DNA of 35,599 bases from CAZGQY01 sp964528035. Lineage in GTDB: Bacteria > Pseudomonadota > Gammaproteobacteria > Methylococcales > UBA1147. The DNA lies in assembly GCA_964528035.1 (NCBI GenBank), contig CAZGQY010000021.1, forward strand, positions 1 to 35,599, read 5' to 3'. The notes below the pieces were generated by a model, which saw nothing but the letters and a program-made list of their open reading frames with translations, had not been told where the DNA came from and did no database searches. Positions 1-8,394 of the stretch are shown here, in pieces. How positions within the stretch are numbered: the first letter of the stretch is position 1; each line of letters begins with the position of its first letter. The position numbers were made by a program, and so were the translations under genes.

Positions 1-70
1 CCGGAGAGGATTCGAACCCCTGGCCTTCCCCTTAGGAGGGGGACGCTCTATCCTGCTGAGCTACCGGGGC
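1..70 (-). tRNA. tRNA-Arg (anticodon CCT), 3' end cut by window edge
   Basis: Read on the minus strand the cloverleaf begins GCCCCGG at position 70. The D arm follows, then an anticodon stem TCCCC/GGGGA closing the loop CTCCTAA (anticodon CCT). The T arm AGGGG/CCTCT encloses TTCGAAT. Only the first four bases of the 3' acceptor strand (CCGG) lie in the window, so the last acceptor bases, the discriminator and the CCA lie outside. It reads the rare Arg codon AGG. Confidence 0.95.
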
Positions 71-206
71 GAAGGTTACCGGTGCCGAAGGATTCTATCA
101 CTTCTCTGATTAATTTAGCCACCGTTTACGAAACGAATCTATTGCGTAGCGCGAAGTGAACCCAGAAAATAAATACGACGAGAAAAAGCTGTAGTGTAGC
201 AATATA

Positions 207-698
207 TCAAACTGTGGCAACCGGACGAGTATTGGAAGTTTGCTGTTTAATTCCATTCGATCCATAAGTGAACTCTTCGGATGGCCCACCTCGAATAATT
301 TCCAATGAACGTTCAGTGTGACGATTCATAAGCTCGATACAAGCTCCGTTTGCTTCATTCAAAACTTGAGATTCTTCTAACTGCTGGGTAATTTTTTTCC
401 AAACGCTTTTTAATTCAAGCATGTTAGAGTCTGAATCCATATATTGACCCATGTAGGCATCCAAACCTTCCTGTCCGTAAGGTAGATTTAGTGCGCCGAA
501 GAAATCGTTTTGTTGTACTGTAAGTCGATTAATTCTTGCAACAACAGATTGTTTACTGGCTGCCAATGATTCGATCAACTCAACATCACCATCGACCAAT
601 ACCTGACTTTCTTGTTTAAGTAGTTCGTACAGACTCTCTATTTCTAAAGCCATTAAATGAATAAGTTCCAATAGGGTAGTATCATTTCCAAAAGTCAT
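207..698 (-). CDS. flgN: FlgN-family flagellar chaperone
   Basis: A 163-residue, mostly helical acidic protein. FlgN is the cytosolic export chaperone for the hook-filament junction proteins FlgK and FlgL. The N-terminal half (LIHLMALEIESLYELLKQES and on) has the long amphipathic heptad pattern of the FlgN family, and the C-terminus is Ser/Thr/Gln-rich and probably disordered. A clear Shine-Dalgarno (GGAG) precedes the ATG at 698. The gene lies 11 nt downstream of flgM, the usual flgM-flgN order, so both are probably read from the sigma-28 promoter at 1049-1075. Assignment rests on context plus coiled-coil character, because FlgN sequences diverge strongly. Confidence 0.85.
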   Translation of the reverse strand: MTFGNDTTLLELIHLMALEIESLYELLKQESQVLVDGDVELIESLAASKQSVVARINRLTVQQNDFFGALNLPYGQEGLDAYMGQYMDSDSNMLELKSVWKKITQQLEESQVLNEANGACIELMNRHTERSLEIIRGGPSEEFTYGSNGIKQQTSNTRPVATV

Positions 699-709
699 AA
701 TTTACTCCG

Positions 710-1015
710 TCAAGATGGAAGGCTTTGTTCCATTCTAATAATTTTTTCCGCAACATGTTCTGAATCCACTTCATAGTTTCCGTTACTCAGTGATTCGGAA
801 ATTTCGGAAACTTCTGTGCTGTTTACAATGGGTATGGCGGATAAAAGCTGTTCGGCGCGTTGCAGAGTCGACGCAGTATCGGTAAGAAGTAAGGAATCTG
901 ACAACTTACTCGTAGAGGCACTGTTTTCAGACCGTTTCGATTTCTCGTTACTCACTGACTGTTTTGAACCAGTACCACTTATTCGACCAGTAATATTTCG
1001 AACGTCTATTGCCAT
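710..1015 (-). CDS. flgM: Anti-sigma-28 factor FlgM
   Basis: A 101-residue protein. FlgM binds FliA (sigma-28) and blocks late flagellar genes until the hook is complete, when FlgM is exported through the hook. The N-terminus (MAIDVRNITGR) and the Ser/Lys-rich disordered middle fit the family. The C-terminal part (residues about 50-101, with LQRAEQLLSAIP and HVAEKIIRMEQSL) matches the sigma-binding helices. A sigma-28 promoter lies upstream, so FlgM should be made by the sigma factor it inhibits, the usual negative feedback loop. flgN follows closely and flgA lies 101 bp upstream with its own promoter. Confidence 0.93.
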   Translation of the reverse strand: MAIDVRNITGRISGTGSKQSVSNEKSKRSENSASTSKLSDSLLLTDTASTLQRAEQLLSAIPIVNSTEVSEISESLSNGNYEVDSEHVAEKIIRMEQSLPS

Positions 1016-1048
1016 ATTTTGTTGTATATTCTGAATTGTTTGTATTGT

Positions 1049-1075
1049 TTATCGACCCAAAGGGCATGATCTTTA
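1049..1075 (-). promoter_or_regulatory. Sigma-28 promoter of flgM-flgN
   Basis: On the minus strand: TAAAGATC, exactly 11 bases, then GTCGATAA. The FliA consensus is TAAAGTTT-N11-GCCGATAA. Spacing is exact and seven of eight -10 bases match. It lies 34 nt before the flgM ATG. Confidence 0.85.
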
Positions 1076-1116
1076 ACATTAGTTGAATTAAACCACAGTC
1101 TAAAATCACGCGTTGG

Positions 1117-1818
1117 CTAAAATCGAATTTGGACTATTCCCGGGGCAATCACAACACCTTCAACAATTCGCCTCGAACTATTATTTCTCACGGATATTCG
1201 CTGCCCCCTTGAACCATCCGTCATTGCTGAGCCAGACATACGTATGTTCATTCCGTGGTTATTTGCCAATATGATAATTTGTTCCCCTCGCCGAACAGCT
1301 TTGGGCTGGGTAAGTTGATCCATAGTCAAAATATCCCCGGCAAACACTGTTCGTTTCGCTATTTTTCCAATAACGTCCTCGATATTCGTGAAATATCGTC
1401 GCTTCGCCCTGGACAATTCCACACGTTTTAATCGAACATCCTTTTTTGTGAGAATTGACCCTCGATCTTTGGTGGTCGTGAGAATGGCAACACTGTGAAA
1501 AAGTTTTATGTGTGCACTGATATATATTAACCAGGGTTTAGGTCTGTTGCACTTGACCCCGATTGAGGTTAATCCCATATCCCGGCTACCTGCCGGTTGT
1601 ACCAATTCAAGAGGCAAACTGCATTTTGCCAATTGCAGGCGGTGATCCAAAGATTTCAATTCAATTTTGTAGTCCTGTTCCTGATGACGTAATTTTGACT
1701 CCAGAAACTGAGTCACCGCCAAATGTATATCCCCATGAGATTCAAAAGACTCTATTGAGTTTGACCAGCTTGTTGTGGATATACAAAGCGTTAGCAGAGC
1801 TAATAAATAATGTTTCAT
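1117..1818 (-). CDS. flgA: FlgA, periplasmic chaperone for P-ring assembly
   Basis: A 233-residue exported protein. FlgA helps FlgI polymerise into the P ring in the periplasm. Residues 1-19 (MKHYLLALLTLCISTTSWS) form a typical Sec signal peptide. The C-terminal half is the SAF/FlgA fold: GSILTKKDVRLKRVELSR, then AKRTVFAGDILTMDQLTQP, RRGEQIIILA, and the terminal strands RISVRNNSSRRIVEGVV. Length is normal. It is the first of three minus-strand genes diverging from cheV and has its own sigma-54-type promoter at 1859-1874, consistent with an early (class II) gene. No good Shine-Dalgarno is visible before the ATG. Confidence 0.95.
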   Translation of the reverse strand: MKHYLLALLTLCISTTSWSNSIESFESHGDIHLAVTQFLESKLRHQEQDYKIELKSLDHRLQLAKCSLPLELVQPAGSRDMGLTSIGVKCNRPKPWLIYISAHIKLFHSVAILTTTKDRGSILTKKDVRLKRVELSRAKRRYFTNIEDVIGKIAKRTVFAGDILTMDQLTQPKAVRRGEQIIILANNHGMNIRMSGSAMTDGSRGQRISVRNNSSRRIVEGVVIAPGIVQIRF

Positions 1819-1858
1819 TGTATTGAATTAATTCATTAAAGAGTATGCTGAATAAACC

Positions 1859-1874
1859 AGCAGTAATAGTGCCA
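1859..1874 (-). promoter_or_regulatory. Sigma-54 promoter of flgA
   Basis: On the minus strand: TGGCACTATTACTGCT, matching TGGCAC-N5-TTGCW with the GG and GC dinucleotides at the required distance; only one of the core bases differs (C for T at the start of TTGC). It lies 40 nt before the flgA ATG and sits back to back with the sigma-28 promoter of cheV. Confidence 0.8.
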
Positions 1875-1884
1875 AAATTTCCGT

Positions 1885-1911
1885 TAAAGGGAATGTGGAT
1901 TTGACCGCTAA
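1885..1911 (+). promoter_or_regulatory. Sigma-28 promoter of cheV
   Basis: TAAAGGGA, exactly 11 bases, then ACCGCTAA (six of eight -10 bases fit GCCGATAA). It ends 34 nt before the chosen cheV start at 1946. The longer in-frame start at 1895 falls inside this promoter, which supports the downstream start. Confidence 0.7.
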
Positions 1912-1945
1912 CTTAATTACAACGACAAAACTTAAGGGGAATCGA

Positions 1946-2887
1946 ATGGCTGGAATACTGGATGGTGTCGATCAACGTACAAAACTTGCGGGACATAACC
2001 GACTGGAATTACTCCTGTTTAAACTCAGTGATGAACAACGTTTCGGTATCAATGTCTTCAAAGTAAAAGAAGTGATTCAATGCCCGGCATTGACTCAAAT
2101 TCCCCACGCTCACAATGTGGTACGTGGTGTTGCCCATCTTCGTGGTTTAACGATCCCTGTATTGGACCTTGCCATGGCTATTGGTAATCCACCCATCACA
2201 GACATAGAATCCGCTTATGTGGTGATTTCAGAATATAACCGCGCCACTCAGGGCTTCCTGGTCAGCGCTGTGGATCGCATCATCAACATGAGATGGGACG
2301 ACATCAAAGCACCTCCCCGAGGCACGGGACGTGGAAGTTACCTTACTGCCGTAACCGATGTCGACGGGGAATTAGTCGAAGTTATCGACGTTGAAAAGGT
2401 AATGAAAGAAGTCATCGGCGGCCAGGAAACCGTGTCGGAGAATATTATCGACGAAAACCTGTCAGCACAACACCAGCACATATTGATTGTTGATGACTCA
2501 TCGGTGGCTCGTAATCAGGTGAAACGAGTTATCGACCAACTGCATATTCCCTGTACCTTAGCAAAAGATGGCCAGGAAGGATTCGATATTTTACAAGCAT
2601 GGGTTAAGGAAGGAAAAGTTCTTCAGGAATTTCTGGCGATGATTATTTCAGACGTAGAAATGCCCAGAATGGATGGCTATACAATGACTGCCAAAGTTCG
2701 CAAAGAACCCTCCATGACGGGCATTCACATAATCCTGCATACTTCACTCAGCGGTGTATTTAACCAGGCAATGATTGAAAAAGTTGGTGCAGATAAATTT
2801 TTGGCTAAATATGAGCCGGATGAGCTCGCAAAAATAGTGCAGGATCAAGTGAAGGCCCATCAATTAAAATTAACCAAAGCCGCTTAA
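1946..2887 (+). CDS. cheV: CheV, chemotaxis coupling protein with receiver domain
   Basis: A 313-residue CheW-REC fusion that couples chemoreceptors to CheA and is tuned by phosphorylation. The start MAGILDGVDQRTKLAGHNR is the family's hallmark N-terminus and has a strong Shine-Dalgarno (AAGGGGA). A longer reading from 1895 would start inside the promoter and is rejected. Residues about 20-160 form the CheW domain (VRGVAHLRGLTIPVLDL). Residues about 178-305 form the receiver domain: acidic pair in LIVDDSS, phospho-acceptor Asp236 in IISDVEMPRMDG, and the conserved Lys in LAKYEPDEL. It precedes cheR and follows a sigma-28 promoter, as expected for a late chemotaxis gene. Confidence 0.96.
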   Translation: MAGILDGVDQRTKLAGHNRLELLLFKLSDEQRFGINVFKVKEVIQCPALTQIPHAHNVVRGVAHLRGLTIPVLDLAMAIGNPPITDIESAYVVISEYNRATQGFLVSAVDRIINMRWDDIKAPPRGTGRGSYLTAVTDVDGELVEVIDVEKVMKEVIGGQETVSENIIDENLSAQHQHILIVDDSSVARNQVKRVIDQLHIPCTLAKDGQEGFDILQAWVKEGKVLQEFLAMIISDVEMPRMDGYTMTAKVRKEPSMTGIHIILHTSLSGVFNQAMIEKVGADKFLAKYEPDELAKIVQDQVKAHQLKLTKAA

Positions 2888-2941
2888 ATAATATAATTAA
2901 CTGAAATTAACCTCACTCTACTTCATGATAACTCATTCGCA

Positions 2942-3832
2942 ATGAGCGCAAGTCACCAGGAAATTCAGACTGTCTCCTCATCTTCCAGTCAAACTAAGGT
3001 CTGTCGGGAAATTTCACCGACTGTGTACAAACTGTTTGAGCATTTTTTATTTTCCAGATGTGGCATTAAACTCGGCAACAACAAGCATTACCTGGTTGCA
3101 AATCGCCTGGATCGAATCCTGTTCGATTCCGGACTTTCTTCGCTAGATAAACTTATATCTCGCGTTTGCAACCATCAGATGACAGAAAAAATCGAATTAG
3201 AAATTATCGATGCGATGACTACAAACGAAACCTACTGGTTTCGGGAGTTGTCTCATTTTAACGAGCTAGCACACCTGATTGCTGAAAATAAAACGACGCA
3301 GAAAACACAAACATTTAAAGTCTGGTCTGCTGCGTGTTCCTCCGGGCAAGAACCCTATTCCATTGCCATGGCATTGGAGAACTATTGCAATCAAAAAGGA
3401 ATACCAAATATCAGGAATTTCCAGATCCTGGGTACCGACATTTCAGAATCTGTCATAAACATTGCACGTCGGGCTGTATATAGTGATCTGGAAATTACTC
3501 GTGGCCTGGATTCGATTGCCAAGAAAACCCATTTTTATAATACCCATGAAGGTTGGAAGGTTTCAAACAGCATACGATCCAGAGTTCGATTCCAAACCTT
3601 CAACTTATTGGAAACTTTCTTCCCACTGGGCCAATTCGACGCCATTTTTTGTCGCAATGTATTAATATATTTTCCTGATGATATAAAACGTGACATATTG
3701 TCCAGAATGTCCAATGCCCTGAAAAAAGGCGGAGTCTTGTTTATCAGTAACACTGAAGCCATGCCGATAAATCTGGACAGCTTCGAGCTAGTGTCGAATT
3801 CGTCAGCTCGGTATTACCGCGTTAAACAATAA
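2942..3832 (+). CDS. cheR: CheR, chemoreceptor glutamate methyltransferase
   Basis: A 296-residue protein that transfers methyl groups from S-adenosylmethionine to glutamates of chemoreceptors for adaptation. The N-terminal all-helical CheR domain occupies residues about 25-100 (TTNETYWFRE is the family motif linking the domains). The SAM-binding domain follows, with VWSAACSSGQEPYSIAM, the acidic end of strand 2 in LGTDIS, and the FCRNVLIYF motif. About 20 extra Ser/Gln-rich residues at the N-terminus are unlikely to be structured. It lies 54 bp after cheV, probably in the same transcript. No cheB is nearby, so receptor demethylation must be encoded elsewhere. Confidence 0.96.
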   Translation: MSASHQEIQTVSSSSSQTKVCREISPTVYKLFEHFLFSRCGIKLGNNKHYLVANRLDRILFDSGLSSLDKLISRVCNHQMTEKIELEIIDAMTTNETYWFRELSHFNELAHLIAENKTTQKTQTFKVWSAACSSGQEPYSIAMALENYCNQKGIPNIRNFQILGTDISESVINIARRAVYSDLEITRGLDSIAKKTHFYNTHEGWKVSNSIRSRVRFQTFNLLETFFPLGQFDAIFCRNVLIYFPDDIKRDILSRMSNALKKGGVLFISNTEAMPINLDSFELVSNSSARYYRVKQ

Positions 3833-3927
3833 AACCATTTTGCTGAAATCCATCTCCCTGGGATTGGGTAAAATACTCCCATCTCCCTCTATAAAGATCC
3901 AATAATTTCTTCGTTTCTGACAAATCA

Positions 3928-3961
3928 TTGCCACCCGGTGGCAAAAAATTGCCACCAGGTG
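3928..3961 (+). promoter_or_regulatory. Two phased palindromes upstream of the flgB sigma-54 promoter (candidate enhancer)
   Basis: The half-site TTGCCACC/GGTGGCAA occurs as TTGCCACC-C-GGTGGCAA at 3928-3944 (a perfect palindrome), then AAAA, then TTGCCACC-A-GGTG at 3949-3961. The two centres (3936 and 3957) are 21 bp apart, two helical turns. The element ends about 55 bp before the -24 box of the flgB promoter. Position and symmetry suit a binding site for two dimers of a bacterial enhancer-binding protein of the FlrC/FleR or FleQ type. The protein is not identified here. Confidence 0.5.
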
Positions 3962-4015
3962 ATTGCTTAACCCTCAATAAATCCTTAACACATTGATATT
4001 CTATGTAAATATTAG

Positions 4016-4031
4016 TGGCATGGGATGTGCT
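4016..4031 (+). promoter_or_regulatory. Sigma-54 promoter of the flgB operon
   Basis: TGGCATGGGATGTGCT has TGGCA, correct spacing and TGCT, against the consensus TGGCAC-N5-TTGCW. Expected transcription start is near 4043, about 19 nt before the flgB ATG. This makes the longer in-frame reading from 3993 untenable, since it starts upstream of the promoter. Confidence 0.75.
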
Positions 4032-4061
4032 TTGTTATCAATAACAACTTTCGGAGACGAT

Positions 4062-4460
4062 ATGGCGATAAGTTTTGAAAAAGCATTTGGCATTCATACC
4101 CAGATGTTAAATGTGAGAGGTCAACGCATGGAATTGCTTGCCAGCAATCTGGCCAATGCAGACACCCCTGGATTTAAGGCCAAGGATGTTGATTTCAAAT
4201 CAGTGTTAGCCAATGTACAGGGCCCAACTTCTAATGTACCTATAAATGCGACCCAGGAAGGTCACTTTATGGTTCAACCAGGTTCGGCAAATGCCTCGGT
4301 TCGCTATACGATTCCCATGCAAACATCGATTGACGGTAACACCGTTGAAAGCCAGATCGAGCAGGCAAAATATGCCCAAAACGCAATTCAATATCGAGCA
4401 AGTATGCAATTCGTAAGTGGGCGAATAAAGGGATTAATGACCGCATTGAAAGGGGATTAA
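4062..4460 (+). CDS. flgB: FlgB, proximal rod protein
   Basis: A 132-residue rod subunit exported by the flagellar type III apparatus and placed at the base of the rod. The start MAISFEKAFGIH is the family N-terminus and follows a GGAG ribosome-binding site; an upstream reading from 3993 would begin before the sigma-54 promoter. The conserved axial-protein motif LLASNLANADTPGFKA lies near residues 25-40. The C-terminal helix (QYRASMQFVSGRIKGLMTALKGD) matches FlgB. It is the first gene of the flgBCDEFGHIJ run, with flgC starting 2 nt after its stop. Confidence 0.96.
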   Translation: MAISFEKAFGIHTQMLNVRGQRMELLASNLANADTPGFKAKDVDFKSVLANVQGPTSNVPINATQEGHFMVQPGSANASVRYTIPMQTSIDGNTVESQIEQAKYAQNAIQYRASMQFVSGRIKGLMTALKGD

Positions 4461-4462
4461 GC

Positions 4463-4879
4463 ATGTCTTCATTTAAAGTATTCGATATTGCAGGGTCCGG
4501 AATGAATGCCCAGAATCTGCGATTAAATCTAGTCGCAAGCAATCTGTCCAATGCCGACAGTGTCAGCAGTAGTATTGATCAAACTTACAAGTCTCGTCAG
4601 CCGGTATTTGCTGCGCAACTTAAAGAGATACTGGATCAAAAGAATGCATCGCCTGGTGTGGACATACTCGGTGTTGTCGAGAGTAAAACACCGCTGGTTA
4701 AAGAGCATCAACCCGATCACCCACTTGCCGATGACGACGGTTATATCTTCAAGCCAAATGTGAATACCATCGAGGAAATGGCCAATATGATGTCCGCATC
4801 ACGTTCTTATCAAAACAACGTGGAAGTATTGAATACTGCAAAACAATTGTTATTACAAACATTGCGCATTGGGCAATAA
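4463..4879 (+). CDS. flgC: FlgC, proximal rod protein
   Basis: A 138-residue rod subunit. The N-terminal axial motif LVASNLSNADSVSS and the C-terminal helix (EEMANMMSASRSYQNNVEVL followed by NTAKQLLLQTLRIGQ) are typical of FlgC, as is the length. A GGGG ribosome-binding site overlaps the flgB stop, so translation of the two genes is probably coupled. FlgC assembles with FlgB and FlgF in the proximal rod. Confidence 0.96.
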   Translation: MSSFKVFDIAGSGMNAQNLRLNLVASNLSNADSVSSSIDQTYKSRQPVFAAQLKEILDQKNASPGVDILGVVESKTPLVKEHQPDHPLADDDGYIFKPNVNTIEEMANMMSASRSYQNNVEVLNTAKQLLLQTLRIGQ

Positions 4880-4897
4880 AAAATCAGGAGCAAAAAA

Positions 4898-5563
4898 ATG
4901 AGTATCAGCGTGGATACCTTGAGCGATTTAGGGTTAACAAGAAATGACCCGGTAAAACCCAGGAACGAATTGGGACAAGCTGAGTTTTTAGAACTTATGA
5001 CCACTCAGCTAACTAACCAGGATCCATTAAAGCCGATGGAAAGTGGCGAATTTCTGGGTCAGATAGCACAATTCAGCACAGTGACCGGAATAAAAGATCT
5101 GCAGGATTCTTTTGCCAAATTTTCTCAATCAGTCAGTTCTGATCAGGCGTTACAAGCAGCAAATCTGGTGGGACGCACCGTATTGGCTGCATCAAATTAT
5201 GGGTTACTGGAAGCGGGTGGAAATGTCGAGGGTTCTCTGGATATCCCTGCAGACGCCTCATCGGTTTCGCTGGAAATTCTCGATTCCAATGGAGAACAGG
5301 TAAAGAAAATCGAATTAGGCACGCAGATTCCGGGTTCACAGGCATTCAAATGGGATGGGGCGACCAACGATGGCACTCTGGCAGACCCCGGATCTTATGA
5401 AATCAAAGCCAATGCAGTAATAGACGGGAGTAATATTGCTCTAACACCTCTGGTTCGCTCGAAAGTTGAAAGCGTTTCGCTGGACAGAAATGGCTCCGGA
5501 CTGACTATCAATGTAGCGGGACAGAAACCAATCAGTTTTAGTGATATACAACAAATACTTTAA
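4898..5563 (+). CDS. flgD: FlgD, hook capping/scaffold protein
   Basis: A 221-residue protein that caps the growing hook and guides FlgE assembly, then leaves. The N-terminal signature is clear (QAEFLELMTTQLTNQDPLKP, then ESGEFLGQIAQFSTVTGI). The middle holds the FlgD Ig-like domain with the nucleotide-ladder-like stretch FKWDGATNDGTLADPGSYEI. A Tudor-like end follows. It starts 18 nt after flgC with an AGGAG site and precedes the hook gene flgE, the standard order. Confidence 0.95.
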   Translation: MSISVDTLSDLGLTRNDPVKPRNELGQAEFLELMTTQLTNQDPLKPMESGEFLGQIAQFSTVTGIKDLQDSFAKFSQSVSSDQALQAANLVGRTVLAASNYGLLEAGGNVEGSLDIPADASSVSLEILDSNGEQVKKIELGTQIPGSQAFKWDGATNDGTLADPGSYEIKANAVIDGSNIALTPLVRSKVESVSLDRNGSGLTINVAGQKPISFSDIQQIL

Positions 5564-5575
5564 AGAGGACTTGCC

Positions 5576-6817
5576 ATGACATTCAAAACAGCGCTCAGTG
5601 GCCTTAATGCAGCATCCATAGATTTATCGGTTACAGGAAACAATATTGCCAACGCGAGTACCAATGGCTTTAAGGAATCAAGAACCGAATTCGCCGATGT
5701 CTATGCGACGACTTTCCAGGGCATTGGCGATGTTACTCCTGGGGCCGGGGTCAGAGTGACACAGATTGCACAACAATTTAACCAGGGGAACGTCGATTTC
5801 ACATCTAATAACCTGGATCTTGCGATCAACGGTGAAGGATTTTATGCGCTCAGCGATAACGGTGCGATTGAATATTCCCGCGCGGGAGCATTCAGTGTCG
5901 ATAAAGATGGTTATGTAGTCAATCATGCCACACAACGCCTGCAATCTTTTCCGGCTGTTACAAACGCGGGCGTCACAACTTTCAATACAGGTGTTTTGCA
6001 GGATCTGCAACTATCAACAACGGTGGCACCACCAAGTGCAACGACAAATGTACTTACCAATGTCAACCTTGACGCCAGAGAAACTGTTCCCACTACCGCA
6101 TTTAATGTAACAGATCCTACCTCCTTCAATCATTCCACGTCGCTCACTTTGTATGATTCATTAGGTAATCAGCACACCGCAACCTATTACTATCGCGCCA
6201 CTGCTACACCAAACCAGTGGGACAGCTATTTATATGTCGACGGCACGGCAGTCACAGTAGGCGGCAATGCATCTGCTCCGTTGGTATTTGGCACCGACGG
6301 CACCCTGACCACGGCAAATGGTAACGCGACAGGGCAATTCACTTACGACAATATCACTATAGCTGGTGCCAACCCTTTATCGGTCGGTATTGATTATTCC
6401 GCATCGACACAATATGGCAACAAGTTTGCTGTGAACAGCCTGAGTCAGGATGGATATACAACTGGCCGATTAACCGGTATCGATATCTCTGATGAAGGGA
6501 TTGTGTTTTCCCGGTTTACCAATGGACAATCCCAACAACTTGGGCAGATAGCACTGGCCAAGTTTGCCAATACCCAGGGACTTACAAAATTAGGTAATAC
6601 AAACTGGGGTGAAAGCTTTGATTCCGGGAACCCGGTATACGGCGCAGCACGTTCTTCAAATTTTGGTGGCGTCCAGTCCGGTGCACTCGAGGCATCGACA
6701 GTGGATATATCGGAACAATTGGTTAATCTAATCGTTGCGCAGAGAAACTTTCAGGCGAATGCTCAAGTAATCACCACCGAAGACACAGTGACCCAAACCA
6801 TCATTAATATACGTTAG
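5576..6817 (+). CDS. flgE: FlgE, flagellar hook protein
   Basis: A 413-residue hook subunit. The N-terminus (ALSGLNAASIDLSVTGNNIA, then NASTNGFKESRTEF) and the C-terminal helix (LVNLIVAQRNFQANAQVITT) are the conserved axial segments. The central part (about residues 80-340) is the hook-specific D1/D2 region with LDLAINGEGFYALSDNG. Length is close to the enterobacterial protein. An AGAGGA ribosome-binding site lies just upstream. The terminal helices form the hook core; the middle faces outward. Confidence 0.96.
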   Translation: MTFKTALSGLNAASIDLSVTGNNIANASTNGFKESRTEFADVYATTFQGIGDVTPGAGVRVTQIAQQFNQGNVDFTSNNLDLAINGEGFYALSDNGAIEYSRAGAFSVDKDGYVVNHATQRLQSFPAVTNAGVTTFNTGVLQDLQLSTTVAPPSATTNVLTNVNLDARETVPTTAFNVTDPTSFNHSTSLTLYDSLGNQHTATYYYRATATPNQWDSYLYVDGTAVTVGGNASAPLVFGTDGTLTTANGNATGQFTYDNITIAGANPLSVGIDYSASTQYGNKFAVNSLSQDGYTTGRLTGIDISDEGIVFSRFTNGQSQQLGQIALAKFANTQGLTKLGNTNWGESFDSGNPVYGAARSSNFGGVQSGALEASTVDISEQLVNLIVAQRNFQANAQVITTEDTVTQTIINIR

Positions 6818-6840
6818 TTTTTTTGTAGCGGAGTACGCAA

Positions 6841-7584
6841 ATGGATCGTAGTTTATATGTGGCAATGAGCGGCGCAAAGCAAATCATGCAAGCGCAAGCT
6901 GCAAATAGCAATAATCTCAGTAACCTTAATACCAATGGTTTTCGAGCGGACTTACAACAATTTCGCTCTATGCCGGTATTTGGTTCATCAGGATATCCGA
7001 CCCGTGTTTACGCAATGGTGGAACGCCCGACTGTCGATTTTACACCCGGAGCCATTCAGACCACAGGCCGGAATCTGGACGTTGCCATTCGTGGTGAGGG
7101 TTTTTTGGCGGTTCAAGGCGAGGATGGTAAGGAAGCCTATACGCGCGCAGGAGGATTACAGATTACACCGCAAGGTTTATTGCAGACAGCCGATGGATTA
7201 GCTGTTCTCGGTAATGGCGGACCCATTGCAATACCGGGTGCAGAAAAAATTGAAATTGGACAGGATGGAACCATCAGTATCCTGCCTTTAGGTGCTACAG
7301 CCACCACACTCGCTGTTGTTGATCAAATCAAACTAGTCAACCCTGACCCAACTCAACTGGAAAAAAGAAACGATGGACTCATTCATATTAAAGGTGATAC
7401 TCCAACACAAGCCAGTGCCGAGGTTGAAGTTCTTTCGGGAGCGCTGGAAACCAGCAATGTTAATTCGATCGAAGCCATGGTTGCGATGATCGAATTGGCT
7501 CGCAAATATGAACTGCAGGTAAAAACAATGAAAACCGCTTCCGAAAATGATGCGGCCAGCGCCCAGCTAATGCGAGTGGGTTAA
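6841..7584 (+). CDS. flgF: FlgF, proximal rod protein
   Basis: A 247-residue rod subunit of the FlgE/F/G family. The start MDRSLYVAMSGAKQIMQAQA is diagnostic of FlgF, followed by NSNNLSNLNTNGFRADLQQF. The D1 motif LDVAIRGEGFLAVQ and the C-terminal ETSNVNSIEAMVAMIELARK segment also fit. A GGAG site precedes the ATG. The gene lies 23 nt after flgE and 21 nt before flgG. Confidence 0.96.
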   Translation: MDRSLYVAMSGAKQIMQAQAANSNNLSNLNTNGFRADLQQFRSMPVFGSSGYPTRVYAMVERPTVDFTPGAIQTTGRNLDVAIRGEGFLAVQGEDGKEAYTRAGGLQITPQGLLQTADGLAVLGNGGPIAIPGAEKIEIGQDGTISILPLGATATTLAVVDQIKLVNPDPTQLEKRNDGLIHIKGDTPTQASAEVEVLSGALETSNVNSIEAMVAMIELARKYELQVKTMKTASENDAASAQLMRVG

Positions 7585-7605
7585 CCAAAACATAAGGGGA
7601 CTACA

Positions 7606-8394
7606 ATGACGGAACGAGCGCTTTGGGTGGCAAAAACCGGTTTGGATGCACAACAAACACGAATGTCGGTCATTTCCAACAACCTGGCAAATGTTAATAC
7701 CACAGGTTTTAAGAAAGATCGTGCGGTTTTTGAAGATTTGCTGTATCAAAATATTCGCCAGGTCGGCGCTCAATCCACGCAAAGTACCGAATTACCGTCG
7801 GGCTTTCAATTAGGCGCAGGAGTGCGCACTGTTGCCACAGAAAAAATTCACAGCCAGGGAAATATTGTACAAACGCAAAATTCATTGGATGCAGCGATCA
7901 GCGGACGTGGTTTTTTTCAGATTTTACAACCCAATGGCGATATTGCATACACACGTGATGGCACGTTCCAGTTAGATTCAACCGGCCAAATGGTCACATC
8001 CAGTGGCTATGATCTGGATCCTGCAATAACCATCCCTAATGATGCGCTCAGCGTAACCATTGGCTCGGACGGTACCGTTTCAGTATTACAGCCAGGGACA
8101 CCGACTCCAGCGCAAGTCGGTCAGATCTTACTTGCCGATTTTGTAAACCCGACGGGCCTGGATCCGATTGGTGAAAATCTTTTTCGGGAATCCTTGTCCA
8201 GCGGTGCTCCAACTACAGGTATTCCTGGTGAAAATGAATTAGGACAACTTATACAAGGGTCACTAGAGACATCAAACGTCAATGTCGTCGAGGAATTAGT
8301 CAATATGATCGAAACCCAGCGGGCCTACGAAATGAATTCGAAAGCCATTTCCACTACTGATGATATGTTGCAGTATGCGGCTAATAACTTGTAG
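7606..8394 (+). CDS. flgG: FlgG, distal rod protein
   Basis: A 262-residue protein forming the distal rod, the drive shaft that passes the P and L rings. The N-terminus MTERALWVAKTGLDAQQTRM, the axial motif ISNNLANVNTTGFKKDRAVF and the C-terminal helix (EELVNMIETQRAYEMNSKAI, then STTDDMLQYAANNL) are all canonical, as is length. Its ribosome-binding site is AAGGGGA. The stop at 8394 lies inside the longest reading of flgH, where the true start of the next gene is unclear. Confidence 0.97.
   Translation: MTERALWVAKTGLDAQQTRMSVISNNLANVNTTGFKKDRAVFEDLLYQNIRQVGAQSTQSTELPSGFQLGAGVRTVATEKIHSQGNIVQTQNSLDAAISGRGFFQILQPNGDIAYTRDGTFQLDSTGQMVTSSGYDLDPAITIPNDALSVTIGSDGTVSVLQPGTPTPAQVGQILLADFVNPTGLDPIGENLFRESLSSGAPTTGIPGENELGQLIQGSLETSNVNVVEELVNMIETQRAYEMNSKAISTTDDMLQYAANNL

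Noticed and set aside
1895..1945. Longer CheV start at 1895.
   Set aside because: It lies within the sigma-28 promoter at 1885-1911; MAGILDGVDQR at 1946 is the conserved CheV start.
3993..4061. Longer FlgB start at 3993.
   Set aside because: It begins upstream of the sigma-54 promoter at 4016-4031 and would add 23 non-family residues; the ATG at 4062 has a GGAG site and the family N-terminus.
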